From Curtobacterium sp. 9128 (lineage in GTDB: Bacteria; Actinomycetota; Actinomycetes; Actinomycetales; Microbacteriaceae): 64,000 bases of DNA. The stretch covers positions 220,596 to 284,595 of the forward strand of contig NZ_VEAF01000002.1 in the NCBI RefSeq assembly GCF_007673775.1, given 5' to 3'. Below the pieces are notes generated by a model. That model had not been told where the DNA came from and did no database searches. It worked only from the letters and a program-made list of their open reading frames with translations. Below are positions 1 through 7,996 of this stretch, one piece after another; position 1 is the first letter of the stretch; every line of letters starts with the position of its first letter. The position numbers and the translations under genes are program-made.

Positions 1-598
1 TGGCGTGCCGAGGCACCGCGCCGAGGACGCCACCGATCGCGTGAGTCGGGTACCACATGGGCGGGTAGCTCGCGGTGGCCTTCCAGTCCTCGCCACCGCT
101 GTACCGGTAGGCGTCGTAGAAGCCGAGGTCCATGTCGTGGACGTAGTCACCCTCGGCGTAGAAGACCCGGCCGAACGCACCCTGCTCGGCCTTCTGGCGC
201 GCGAAGACCGTGGCGGGGTTGTACTGGCTCGTCTCGCCCATCATGTACGTGAGGCCGGTCTCGCGCACCGCGGTGATGATCGACTCGATCTCGGTGACGC
301 TGGTCGCCATCGGCACGGCGGAGTACACGTGTTTGCCCGCGCGCAGGGCCTGCAGCACGAGCGGGCCGTGCGTCCAGCGCTGGGTGAAGATCGCGACCGC
401 GTCGACGTCGGCGCTGTCGAGCATCGCCTCGAAGCTCGGGAACGTCCCGGCGAGGTCGAGCTCGGCGACGAGCTGCTCCGCGCGTTCCGGGACGACATCG
501 GTGGCGTACACGTCGGAGATGCCCGGGTGCTTGGCGAAGAGGGTCGCGAAGTGGCTGGCGAACTGGCCGGCTCCGACCATGCCGAGGGTGAACGTCAT
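1..598 (-). CDS. Gfo/Idh/MocA family oxidoreductase (C-terminus outside window)
   Basis: The gene is cut by the left edge; 199 residues of the N-terminal half are visible. The protein opens with a Rossmann NAD(P)-binding fold (GAGQFA at residues 9-14), as in sugar and inositol dehydrogenases of this family. The usual EKP motif after GKHVY is replaced by SAVP (residues 93-96), so the lysine often used in catalysis is absent at that place. The ATG follows an AAGGAG ribosome site and a TTGACA-type promoter. The substrate cannot be read from the sequence. Confidence 0.85.
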   Translation of the reverse strand, partial: MTFTLGMVGAGQFASHFATLFAKHPGISDVYATDVVPERAEQLVAELDLAGTFPSFEAMLDSADVDAVAIFTQRWTHGPLVLQALRAGKHVYSAVPMATSVTEIESIITAVRETGLTYMMGETSQYNPATVFARQKAEQGAFGRVFYAEGDYVHDMDLGFYDAYRYSGGEDWKATASYPPMWYPTHAIGGVLGAVPRHA

Positions 599-635
599 GC
601 TGGCTCCTTGGGTGGTTGCGCGTCGTTGCCCGTCC

Positions 636-665
636 ATTCTGCTGACTCGGGTTTACTCGTGTCAA
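636..665 (-). promoter_or_regulatory. Promoter of the Gfo/Idh/MocA gene
   Basis: On the minus strand a perfect -35 TTGACA is followed after 18 bp by CAGAAT. The spacer holds two CGAGT direct repeats 11 bp apart, which could be part of an operator. The transcript would start about 30 nt before the ATG at 598. Confidence 0.55.
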
Positions 666-758
666 CGCCCGAGCTCGGACGGGGACAGCGATGTACCCAG
701 GGGCACATGTGGAGGAACGACAACCTCGGACCCCAGGCGGCGGAGTCACCATCCCGCC

Positions 759-1754
759 ATGACCGAACGCTCCCTGGCCACCGTCGTCGAGTCCCGCATC
801 GACCGTGCCGCACGCCGGATGCTCGATGCGGGGCGGCAGCCCAGGACACCGACACGACAGTTCGTGACCGAGTTCCTCGTCTTCGGCGCGAAGCAGGCGT
901 GGGCCTGCACATTCGGGGTCGCGCTCCTCGGCACGATCGTGCTGGCGCGAGCAGTGTGGCCACCGGAGGCTCCGCTGGCCAGGAACGACGCCGTCACGAT
1001 CGCGGCGGTCCTCGTCCAGGTCGCGATGCTCGTGTTCGGACTCGAGACGGTGCGGGAACTCCGGGTCGTCCTGCTCTTCCACGTCGTCGGCACCGTCATG
1101 AAGGTGTTCAAGACCGATGTCGGCTCGTGGAGCTACGACACCGGAGGAGTCCTGCGCATCGCAGCCGTCCCGCTGTTCTCCGGCTTCATGTACGGCGCCG
1201 TCGGGTCGTACATGGTCCGCGTGTACCGACTGTTCGACCTGCGCTTCTCGCGGTGGCCCCGGCAGTGGTGCATCGTGGTGCTCGCAGCAGGTGTGTACGG
1301 CAACTTCTTCACGCACCACGTGGTCTGGGACGCACGGGTCGTGCTGCTCGGACTCGTCGTCCTGCTCTTCGCCCGCACGACCGTGCACGTCCGAGTGCAC
1401 TGCGCGACGATGCGGATGCCGGTCCTCGTCGCCATGGGTCTGGTCGCTGTCGTCATCTGGATGGCGGAGAACCTCGCGACCTGGGCCGACGCGTGGGCAT
1501 ACCCGGCGCAGGCAGCTGCTTGGACGCCGGTCGCTCCCACGAAGATCACGGCCTGGCTGCTGCTCATGACGATCTCCGTTGCGCTCGTCACCTGGCTGTA
1601 CCCGGCGCGTCCACCCGACGGGTGCTCGGCGAACTCCCGACATGCACCGAACCATCCCGCAGCCGGCGCCCGTAGAGTGCTCCCACAGACGGCAGCAGAG
1701 CCGTCCGCTCGCCGCGAATCCTCAGCCTTTCGGCGCGACGCACACCTAGGCTGA
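759..1754 (+). CDS. DUF817 family integral membrane protein
   Basis: A 331-residue membrane protein with about eight hydrophobic segments. It resembles the DUF817 (YoaT-like) family, in which the long run from about residue 35 to 285 is conserved; the function of the family is not known. The last 45 residues are charged and look poorly conserved. I took the ATG at 759 because the conserved N-terminal segment starts there; the frame stays open far upstream only because of the high GC content. It is transcribed away from the oxidoreductase gene and no clear ribosome site is seen. Confidence 0.7.
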   Translation: MTERSLATVVESRIDRAARRMLDAGRQPRTPTRQFVTEFLVFGAKQAWACTFGVALLGTIVLARAVWPPEAPLARNDAVTIAAVLVQVAMLVFGLETVRELRVVLLFHVVGTVMKVFKTDVGSWSYDTGGVLRIAAVPLFSGFMYGAVGSYMVRVYRLFDLRFSRWPRQWCIVVLAAGVYGNFFTHHVVWDARVVLLGLVVLLFARTTVHVRVHCATMRMPVLVAMGLVAVVIWMAENLATWADAWAYPAQAAAWTPVAPTKITAWLLLMTISVALVTWLYPARPPDGCSANSRHAPNHPAAGARRVLPQTAAEPSARRESSAFRRDAHLG

Positions 1755-1818
1755 GAGGACGTGAAGGAACGGTCAGTCGTTCATCACGACCCGAACACAG
1801 AGGAATGACGAGGACACC

Positions 1819-2676
1819 ATGGCCTTCAAGCCCGGTTTCGACCAGTCCCCCGCCTTCAACGACGCGGGCCGGAACGCCTGGGGTGCCGGCGCCGGCTCGA
1901 AGCAGGGCGGATGGGGTCAGACCCCGCAGCCGACCGCGGGCATGACGCCTGAGCAGCTGCAGTACATGTACGACCGCCCGTCGGCGAGCACCGTCGACAC
2001 CGACCGGATGTCGTACGAAGACACCATCGTGAAGACCCTCATGGCGTTCGGCGTGCTCATCGTCGGCGCCGTGGCCGGCTGGAACCTGCCACCGGTCGTG
2101 TGGATCGTCGGCGCGATCGTCGGGTTCGTCCTGGCGCTCGTCAACACGTTCAAGAAGAAGCCGTCCGCGGGTCTCGTGCTGGCGTACGCGTTCTTCGAGG
2201 GTCTGTTCGTCGGCGGGATCTCCAGCGCGTACAACACCATGTGGGACGGCATCGTCACGCAGGCCGTGTTCGGCACGCTCGGCGTCTTCTTCGTGACGCT
2301 CCTGCTCTTCCGCTCCGGCAAGGTCCGCGCGACGCCCAAGGCTACGCGCTTCTTCCTCGTCGCGATCGTGGGCTACATGGCCTTCTCGCTCGTCAACCTC
2401 GTCCTCATGTGGACCGGCGTGACGAACACCGCCTTCGGCCTCCTCGGCGTGACCGTGTTCGGCATCCCGCTGGGCGTCGTGATCGGCATCTTCGTGGTGG
2501 TCATGGCCGCGTACTCACTGATCCTCGACTTCGACCAGATCAAGACGGGCGTGCAGCGTGGTGCTCCGCGGGTCTACGGCTGGACGGCAGCGTTCGGGCT
2601 CATCGTGACGCTGGTCTGGCTCTACCTCGAGATCCTGCGCATCCTCGCCATCATCGCGAGCAGCTCCCGCAACTAG
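1819..2676 (+). CDS. Bax inhibitor-1/YccA family membrane protein
   Basis: This 285-residue protein has a Gly/Asn/Gln-rich cytoplasmic N-terminus (about 70 residues) followed by seven predicted membrane segments, the last ones ending in an LDFDQIKTGV-type motif typical of the actinobacterial branch of the BI-1/YccA family. Members of the wider family act in calcium leak and membrane stress responses; the role in actinobacteria is unclear. It stands alone, with an AGGA ribosome site in front and a hairpin terminator behind. Confidence 0.88.
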   Translation: MAFKPGFDQSPAFNDAGRNAWGAGAGSKQGGWGQTPQPTAGMTPEQLQYMYDRPSASTVDTDRMSYEDTIVKTLMAFGVLIVGAVAGWNLPPVVWIVGAIVGFVLALVNTFKKKPSAGLVLAYAFFEGLFVGGISSAYNTMWDGIVTQAVFGTLGVFFVTLLLFRSGKVRATPKATRFFLVAIVGYMAFSLVNLVLMWTGVTNTAFGLLGVTVFGIPLGVVIGIFVVVMAAYSLILDFDQIKTGVQRGAPRVYGWTAAFGLIVTLVWLYLEILRILAIIASSSRN

Positions 2677-2691
2677 CGGCAGCGCACACGC

Positions 2692-2721
2692 GAAGGGCCC
2701 CGGCACGCGCCGGGGTCCTTC
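2692..2721 (+). terminator. Hairpin terminator after the Bax inhibitor gene
   Basis: Two 13-nt arms pair with one mismatch around an ACGC loop, 15 bp after the stop codon. No T-run follows, which is common in high-GC actinobacteria. Confidence 0.7.
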
Positions 2722-2896
2722 GTCGTTCCCGGACCCGCCGCGTCCGTCGCGCTCGATCGACGATCGCCGCCGAGCGGTCACGAAGCCCCGCTCACGATCG
2801 CTGACAGGGCAGGATCGGTCGTCATGTCCCATGCCGAGCGACAGCTCTCGACCGCTCGGCGTCGGCCGACGGGGTGACGTGACCGCGCGATGAGTG

Positions 2897-2973
2897 CGAG
2901 AGCACGGCGAGAGCTGTGCGAGAACACGGCGAGAACACGGCGAGAACACGGCGAGAGCACGGCAAGGGCACGC
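2897..2973. repeat. 11-bp tandem repeat in a 450-bp gene-free gap
   Basis: Seven units of the type CGAGAACACGG stand head to tail; units 3-5 are identical and the outer ones differ by one to three bases. The whole gap between the Bax inhibitor terminator and the guaA terminator holds no convincing gene. It also contains a duplicated GTTCCACGACTC and a CCCCACACGTGGGG palindrome near 3015-3028. Confidence 0.85.
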
Positions 2974-3128
2974 ACCGGGCCCGCGCCGGACGAGGTTCCA
3001 CGACTCGCCGCTCCCCACACGTGGGGGTTCCACGACTCACCCGTGGAGCACGCCGAGATGCCGCAATTGCGGAACCTCGAGCCCCGCCGAGCCCCGCCGA
3101 GCTCTGCTCCCCCCGCCCCCCGCACGCA

Positions 3129-3162
3129 GAAGGGGCCCGGCGCGCCAGCGCCGGACCCCTTC
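3129..3162 (-). terminator. guaA terminator hairpin
   Basis: Two 15-nt arms with one mismatch surround a GCCA loop, 12 bp beyond the guaA stop on the minus strand. Confidence 0.7.
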
Positions 3163-3174
3163 AGGACGGGAGGG

Positions 3175-4755
3175 TCACTCCCACTCGATCGTCCCCGGCG
3201 GCTTCGACGTGACGTCGAGCACGACGCGGTTGACGTCGCGAACCTCGTTCGTGATGCGGTTGGAGATCTTCGCGAGCACGTCGTACGGCAGACGCGTCCA
3301 GTCGGCCGTCATGGCGTCCTCGGACGAGACCGGACGGAGCACGATGGGGTGCCCGTAGGTTCGCCCGTCGCCCTGCACGCCGACGGAGCGGACGTCGGCG
3401 AGGAGCACGACCGGGCACTGCCAGATCTCGTCGTCCAGACCGGCTGCGGTCAGTTCCTCGCGCGCGATCGCGTCTGCGGCGCGGAGGATCTCGAGTCGGT
3501 CCTTGTCGACGGACCCCACGATGCGGATGCCGAGGCCGGGGCCCGGGAACGGCTGGCGTCCGACGATGACCTCGGGCAGCCCGAGCTCGCGGCCGACGGC
3601 GCGGACCTCGTCCTTGAAGAGGGTGCGCAGCGGCTCGACGAGTTCGAAGGTCATGTCCTCCGGCAGTCCGCCGACGTTGTGGTGCGACTTGATGTTCGCG
3701 GTGCCGGATCCGCCGCCGGACTCGACGACGTCCGGGTAGAGGGTGCCCTGCACGAGGAACTTCACCTCGGCGTCGCCGTCCGCCGCGCGGGCCTCGAGCA
3801 CGAGGGCCTCCGCCGCCTGCTCGAACGTCCGGATGAACTCGCGACCGATGATCTTGCGCTTCTGCTCCGGGTCGCTCACACCGGCGAGGGCGTCGAGGAA
3901 CTGCTCCTCGGCGTCCACCGTGATCAGGCGGACACCGGTCGAGGCGACGTAGTCCTCCTCGACCTGCTTGCGCTCGTCGGCACGCAGGAGCCCGTGGTCG
4001 ACGAACACGCACGTGAGCTGGTCGCCGACGGCACGGTGCACCAGGGCAGCGGCGACGGCGGAGTCGACGCCGCCGGAGAGCCCGGCGATGACGCGGGAGG
4101 AGCCGACCTGCTCGCGGATGCGGGCGACCTGCTCCTCGATGACGTTGTTCGAGTTCCAGTCACCCGGGAGGCCGGCAGCGCGGTGCAGGAAGTTCTCCAG
4201 CACGGCCTGGCCGAACGCGGAGTGCTTGACCTCGGGGTGCCACTGCACGCCGTAGAGCTTGCGCTCGTCCGACGCGAAGGCCGCGACGGGCGTCGAGGAG
4301 CTCGATGCGAGGACCTCGAAGCCCTCCGGCGCAGCGGACACCGAGTCGCCGTGCGACATCCAGGTGGTCTGCGACGCCGGCTGACCGCCGAGCAGGACAC
4401 TGTCCGTGCCGGTCACCGCGACGTCGGTGGCGCCGTACTCGCGCAGGCCGGTGTTCGCGACGGTGCCGCCGAGCGCGGATGCCATCGCCTGGAAGCCGTA
4501 GCAGATGCCGAGCACGGGGACGCCGAGCTCGAGGATCGCGCCGTCGAGTGCGGGGGCACCGTCTTCGTACACGGACGACGGGCCTCCGGACAGCACGATC
4601 GCTGCCGGGTCCTTCGCACGGATCTCTGCGGCACTCATCGAGTGCGGGACGATCTCGCTGTAGACGTTGGCCTCACGCACGCGACGAGCGATGAGCTGCG
4701 CGTACTGGGCTCCGAAGTCGACGACGAGGACGGGACGCTGGTCGGTCTCGCTCAC
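3175..4755 (-). CDS. guaA: GMP synthase (glutamine-hydrolysing)
   Basis: The enzyme amidates XMP to GMP with ATP and glutamine, the last step of guanylate synthesis. The 526 residues show the class I glutamine amidotransferase domain (nucleophile Cys85 in LGICYGF, His/Glu of HPEV near 173-175), the ATP pyrophosphatase domain with its SGGVDS loop at 227-232, and the C-terminal dimerisation domain ending in the family-typical PPGTIEWE. The GTG start overlaps the stop of the upstream DUF3817 gene by 4 bp (GTGA), so the two are probably translationally coupled. Confidence 0.97.
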   Translation of the reverse strand: MSETDQRPVLVVDFGAQYAQLIARRVREANVYSEIVPHSMSAAEIRAKDPAAIVLSGGPSSVYEDGAPALDGAILELGVPVLGICYGFQAMASALGGTVANTGLREYGATDVAVTGTDSVLLGGQPASQTTWMSHGDSVSAAPEGFEVLASSSSTPVAAFASDERKLYGVQWHPEVKHSAFGQAVLENFLHRAAGLPGDWNSNNVIEEQVARIREQVGSSRVIAGLSGGVDSAVAAALVHRAVGDQLTCVFVDHGLLRADERKQVEEDYVASTGVRLITVDAEEQFLDALAGVSDPEQKRKIIGREFIRTFEQAAEALVLEARAADGDAEVKFLVQGTLYPDVVESGGGSGTANIKSHHNVGGLPEDMTFELVEPLRTLFKDEVRAVGRELGLPEVIVGRQPFPGPGLGIRIVGSVDKDRLEILRAADAIAREELTAAGLDDEIWQCPVVLLADVRSVGVQGDGRTYGHPIVLRPVSSEDAMTADWTRLPYDVLAKISNRITNEVRDVNRVVLDVTSKPPGTIEWE

Positions 4756-5198
4756 CGAGCGGCCTCCTTCTCACGCGCCTGCTGCGCGTTCAGCTCGTGG
4801 TAGGTGTCCATGGCGATCTTCTGCATGCGGTGCTCGACCACGAACGACATGAACGGGATGATGCCGCCGAGCGCGATGAGCAGGAAGCGGATCGGCTTCC
4901 AGCGCATGATGCTCCACAGGCGGAAGTCGGTGAAGAGGTACAGCACGTAGAGCCAGCCGTGGGCGATCAGGATGCCGATCGACAGGTTGAACGTGCCCGG
5001 CTCCTTGCCCGCCGTGCCCTCCGGCACGAAGAACGCCCCGCCACCGAGCTGCATCTCGAGGTGCAGCGGTGTGTACTTGATGGCCATCTCGAGCACGAGG
5101 GCGAGCAGCAGCACACCGGTGATGTAGGCCGACACGCGGTACCACTTCACCGCGCCCGGGATCTTCGGGACGTCGCGAGGTCGGACGGTCAGAGCCAT
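4752..5198 (-). CDS. DUF3817 domain-containing membrane protein
   Basis: A 148-residue protein with three hydrophobic segments (about residues 18-38, 75-95 and 100-120) that matches the DUF3817 family of small actinobacterial membrane proteins; function unknown. I chose the ATG at 5198 because AGGA lies 8 nt before it; an in-frame ATG at 5207 has its AGG directly against the start codon. It starts 10 bp after SURF1 and ends inside the first codon of guaA. Confidence 0.88.
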   Translation of the reverse strand: MALTVRPRDVPKIPGAVKWYRVSAYITGVLLLALVLEMAIKYTPLHLEMQLGGGAFFVPEGTAGKEPGTFNLSIGILIAHGWLYVLYLFTDFRLWSIMRWKPIRFLLIALGGIIPFMSFVVEHRMQKIAMDTYHELNAQQAREKEAAR

Positions 5199-5208
5199 AT
5201 CGGCCATC

Positions 5209-5964
5209 CTACCGTCGAGCGAGGAGGACCTCTTCGTCCTCGTTCTCACGTTCCCAGGCGTCCTTCACGAAGCGCCACCACAGGAACACGGCGAACCCGG
5301 CGAAGACGACCCACTCGACCGCGTAGAAGAGGTTCAGCCAGTCGAACTGGACCTCGCGCGTCGGTGCGCGATCGGCGACGGTGCCGAGATCGGCGGCCTT
5401 CGCGGTGGTGCCGTCCGCGACGACGTACCCGCCGTACATGCGGTCGTCGAAGGCTTTCCAGGTGTTCACGAAGCGCGCCGGCGCGACGGCCGAGTACTCG
5501 CCCTTCTGGAAGGCGTCCTGGTCCGGCGACTCCGCCGGGTAGTACCGGCCCTCGACCGTGACGGTCGCGCCGTCCGCCATCCGGTCACCGCCGGCAGCGG
5601 CGGTCGCCTTCTGGTCGGACCACCCGATGACGACCGGGAGGCTCGCACCGGTGGTCGTGTCGACCATGTGTCCGACGGTCTGCCAGCGTCCACCCCCGCT
5701 GCGTCCGGTGAGCAGGGTGGTGTCGCCCGGCACGAACCGCCCCGTGACGGTCACCTTCTGACCGGCGAGGCTGTCGCCCACCCCGCGCTCGGGCTTCGCG
5801 ACGTCGGACAGCACGTGTCGGGTCTCGGTGGTGGCCGGCAGCGGCTTGCCGTTCTCGATGCTCCGCTCGAGCTGCCACTTGCCGAGGAAGGCGAACACCG
5901 CTGCGAGGACCAGCGCGAGCAGCAGCAGCGCGATCCACCTCGGTCGTCGGGCTACGGCCCACAT
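5209..5964 (-). CDS. SURF1-family cytochrome oxidase assembly protein
   Basis: SURF1 proteins (Shy1 in yeast) help insert haem a into the aa3-type cytochrome c oxidase. The 251 residues have the family layout: an N-terminal membrane helix with LGKWQLER after it, a long extracytoplasmic domain, and a second membrane helix near the C-terminus (WVVFAGFAVFLWW). It lies 5 bp after the antiporter gene and 10 bp before the DUF3817 gene, apparently within one transcript. Confidence 0.92.
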   Translation of the reverse strand: MWAVARRPRWIALLLLALVLAAVFAFLGKWQLERSIENGKPLPATTETRHVLSDVAKPERGVGDSLAGQKVTVTGRFVPGDTTLLTGRSGGGRWQTVGHMVDTTTGASLPVVIGWSDQKATAAAGGDRMADGATVTVEGRYYPAESPDQDAFQKGEYSAVAPARFVNTWKAFDDRMYGGYVVADGTTAKAADLGTVADRAPTREVQFDWLNLFYAVEWVVFAGFAVFLWWRFVKDAWERENEDEEVLLARR

Positions 5965-5969
5965 GCGTA

Positions 5970-7385
5970 TCAGTACTCCGGATCGCGCTGGCGTGCCGGG
6001 CGTTCGGGACGCTCGGCGGGGATCTCGACCGACGACGTCCCGGTGCTCACCGTCTCCGGTTCGCGCTCGGTGGTCGTCTCCGGTCGCCCATTCTCTCGCT
6101 CCTGGCTGCCAGCTGCCTCCACGAGGGCGATCTCCTCCGCGAACCGGGCGTCCCGCTCGGCCTTGCGGGCGGCTGCCGCCTCGGCAGCGGCCCGCTCGCG
6201 CCCGCGCAACCGCCTGACCCGACCGGGCCGCTCCACGAGGCGGCCGATCCGGTCCGAGTTCACCGCGAGCAGCGGCCCGAGGATCGCCATCACGAGGACG
6301 TACAGGCCCGCGAACGCGGTGATCCGGGCCTCCAGTCCGGCGGCAGCCGAGAGCGTCGCGAGGATCAGCGCGAACTCGCCACGGTTCACCAGGATCACGG
6401 CGGTGTTGATGCCCTGCTGGACGTTGAAGCCGTTCATGCGGGCGACGAGCTGCCCTGCGACGGCGTTCAGCACGACGGTCATGCCGATGGCACCGAGCAC
6501 GGGCCAGAGGACCTCGCCGAAGGTCGAGATGTCGAGGCCCAGGCCGAAGTTCACGAAGAAGAAGGCGGCGAAGACGTCACGCATGGGGAGCGCGAGCTGC
6601 TCGATCCGGTCGCGGTAGCGCGTGGCGCCGCAGAGCAGGCCGATGACGAACGCACCGATCGCGTCGGTGACACCGAGCAGGTCGCCGATGCCGCCGAACA
6701 TCACGGCGAGCCCGAAGAACAGGATCGTGAACAGCTCGTCGTCGCGGGTGGCGAAGATCCTGGAGACCTGCTTGCCGCCCCAGCGCGCCAGGCTGAACAT
6801 GACGACGAGGAACCCGAACGCCAGCGCGAGCTTCCCGATCACGCCCCAGAGGTTCGTGTCGCCGGAGAGCACCACCGAGACGATCGCCAGGTAGATCGCG
6901 ATGAAGACGTCCTCGATGACGGTGACGCCGAGGATCATCGGGGTCTCGTCGTTGGCGAGCCGCCGGAGCTCGATGAGGAGCTTCGTCACGATCGCACTCG
7001 ACGACGTCGCCGTCATCCCCGCGATGATCAGGGCTTCCCGGGTGCCCCAGCCGAGCGAGAACCCGAAGGCGAACCCCACGCCCATGTTGATCGCGACGTA
7101 GGTGCCACCGGAGACCAGGAGCTTGCCGGCGTTGCCGTAGAACTCCTCCTGGTCGAACTCCAACCCGAGGTTGAACAGCAGCAGGATCAGCCCGAAGGTG
7201 GCGATGAGCTCGATGGTGTGGGACTCGACGCTCAGCCCGATCCACGGCGTGTGCGGGCTCGCGATGAGCCCGACGATCATGTAGATCGGGATGGCGGGCA
7301 GGCCGATCAGCTTGCCGAGCCGTCCGAGGACGTAGGCGATGAGGAACAGGCCGCCGATGGTGAGCAGCTCACCACCCAGGTGCAT
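5970..7385 (-). CDS. Cation:proton antiporter, CPA2/KefB type
   Basis: A 471-residue Na+/H+ exchanger-domain protein with about 12 membrane helices up to residue 390, then a charged cytoplasmic tail rich in Glu, Arg and Ala. It lacks the RCK (TrkA-N) domain found in full KefB/KefC. The separate TrkA-C protein encoded 6 bp upstream can serve as the missing regulatory part, as in the KhtTU potassium efflux system of Bacillus. Transport of K+ against H+ is therefore the likely role; Na+ cannot be excluded. Confidence 0.88.
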   Translation of the reverse strand: MHLGGELLTIGGLFLIAYVLGRLGKLIGLPAIPIYMIVGLIASPHTPWIGLSVESHTIELIATFGLILLLFNLGLEFDQEEFYGNAGKLLVSGGTYVAINMGVGFAFGFSLGWGTREALIIAGMTATSSSAIVTKLLIELRRLANDETPMILGVTVIEDVFIAIYLAIVSVVLSGDTNLWGVIGKLALAFGFLVVMFSLARWGGKQVSRIFATRDDELFTILFFGLAVMFGGIGDLLGVTDAIGAFVIGLLCGATRYRDRIEQLALPMRDVFAAFFFVNFGLGLDISTFGEVLWPVLGAIGMTVVLNAVAGQLVARMNGFNVQQGINTAVILVNRGEFALILATLSAAAGLEARITAFAGLYVLVMAILGPLLAVNSDRIGRLVERPGRVRRLRGRERAAAEAAAARKAERDARFAEEIALVEAAGSQERENGRPETTTEREPETVSTGTSSVEIPAERPERPARQRDPEY

Positions 7386-7391
7386 CCCGGA

Positions 7392-7925
7392 CTACCTTCC
7401 GGGCGGGGCCTCGGCAGCAGCAGCCGCCGCGAGCTCTCCGCTGCGGTAGAACGAGAACGCCTTCGCGACCTTCTCGGGAGCACCGGCGACGACGATGGTG
7501 TCGCCGGGGAAGACGACGAAGTCCGGGGAGGGTGCCGGGTTGGCGCTGTCGCCGCGGACGACCGCCACGACAGTCAGGCCGATGAAGCCGGAGTCGTGCA
7601 GGTCGCCCAGGGGCTTGCCGGCGATCGCGTCGTCGTAGTCGACCGAGAACCAGTCGATCGACAGGCCGGGGATCTCGTCGAGCTTGTCGAGCCCCTCGGT
7701 GATGCGGGTGCCGCCGAGCAGCTCGGCGAGGGTGTGTGCTTCGTCCTCACTGAGGCGCAGCGACACCTTCTCCGACTTGTCGGCGCCGTCCGAGACGTCC
7801 GCGAAGGAGATGAGGTCGGAGTGGCCCGACCGGTGCGTGATGACACCACACTTGCCACCGTCGTCGGTGTAGAAGCTGTGCAGCACGCCGACTCCGGGGA
7901 GTTTGACGCGGTGAACGTCGACCAT
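7392..7925 (-). CDS. Antiporter regulatory subunit with TrkA-C domain (KhtT-like)
   Basis: The 177 residues hold an N-terminal domain and a C-terminal RCK_C (TrkA-C) domain from about residue 75 to 160, with the pattern GLTVVAVVRGD...PDFVVFPGDTIVVAGAP typical of that fold. In KhtTU systems this subunit senses nucleotides and pH and gates the antiporter, which is the next gene. The ATG at 7925 has an AAGGGAG ribosome site 5-6 nt before it and fits the family start; a longer frame from 7961 lacks one. Confidence 0.85.
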   Translation of the reverse strand: MVDVHRVKLPGVGVLHSFYTDDGGKCGVITHRSGHSDLISFADVSDGADKSEKVSLRLSEDEAHTLAELLGGTRITEGLDKLDEIPGLSIDWFSVDYDDAIAGKPLGDLHDSGFIGLTVVAVVRGDSANPAPSPDFVVFPGDTIVVAGAPEKVAKAFSFYRSGELAAAAAAEAPPGR

Positions 7926-7996
7926 GATGGCTCCCTTTTCGAGTACGCCCATGCTAACCATCGCAGCAGCCGGGCCATTCCCCCTGTGGATGAGTC

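Noticed and set aside
2897..2973. Possible CRISPR array or origin iterons
   Set aside because: The 11-bp units have no spacers, and no replication gene or AT-rich region accompanies them.
5199..5249. A longer N-terminus for the DUF3817 protein
   Set aside because: The extra codons overlap the end of SURF1 and lack a ribosome site, while AGGA stands 8 nt before the ATG at 5198.
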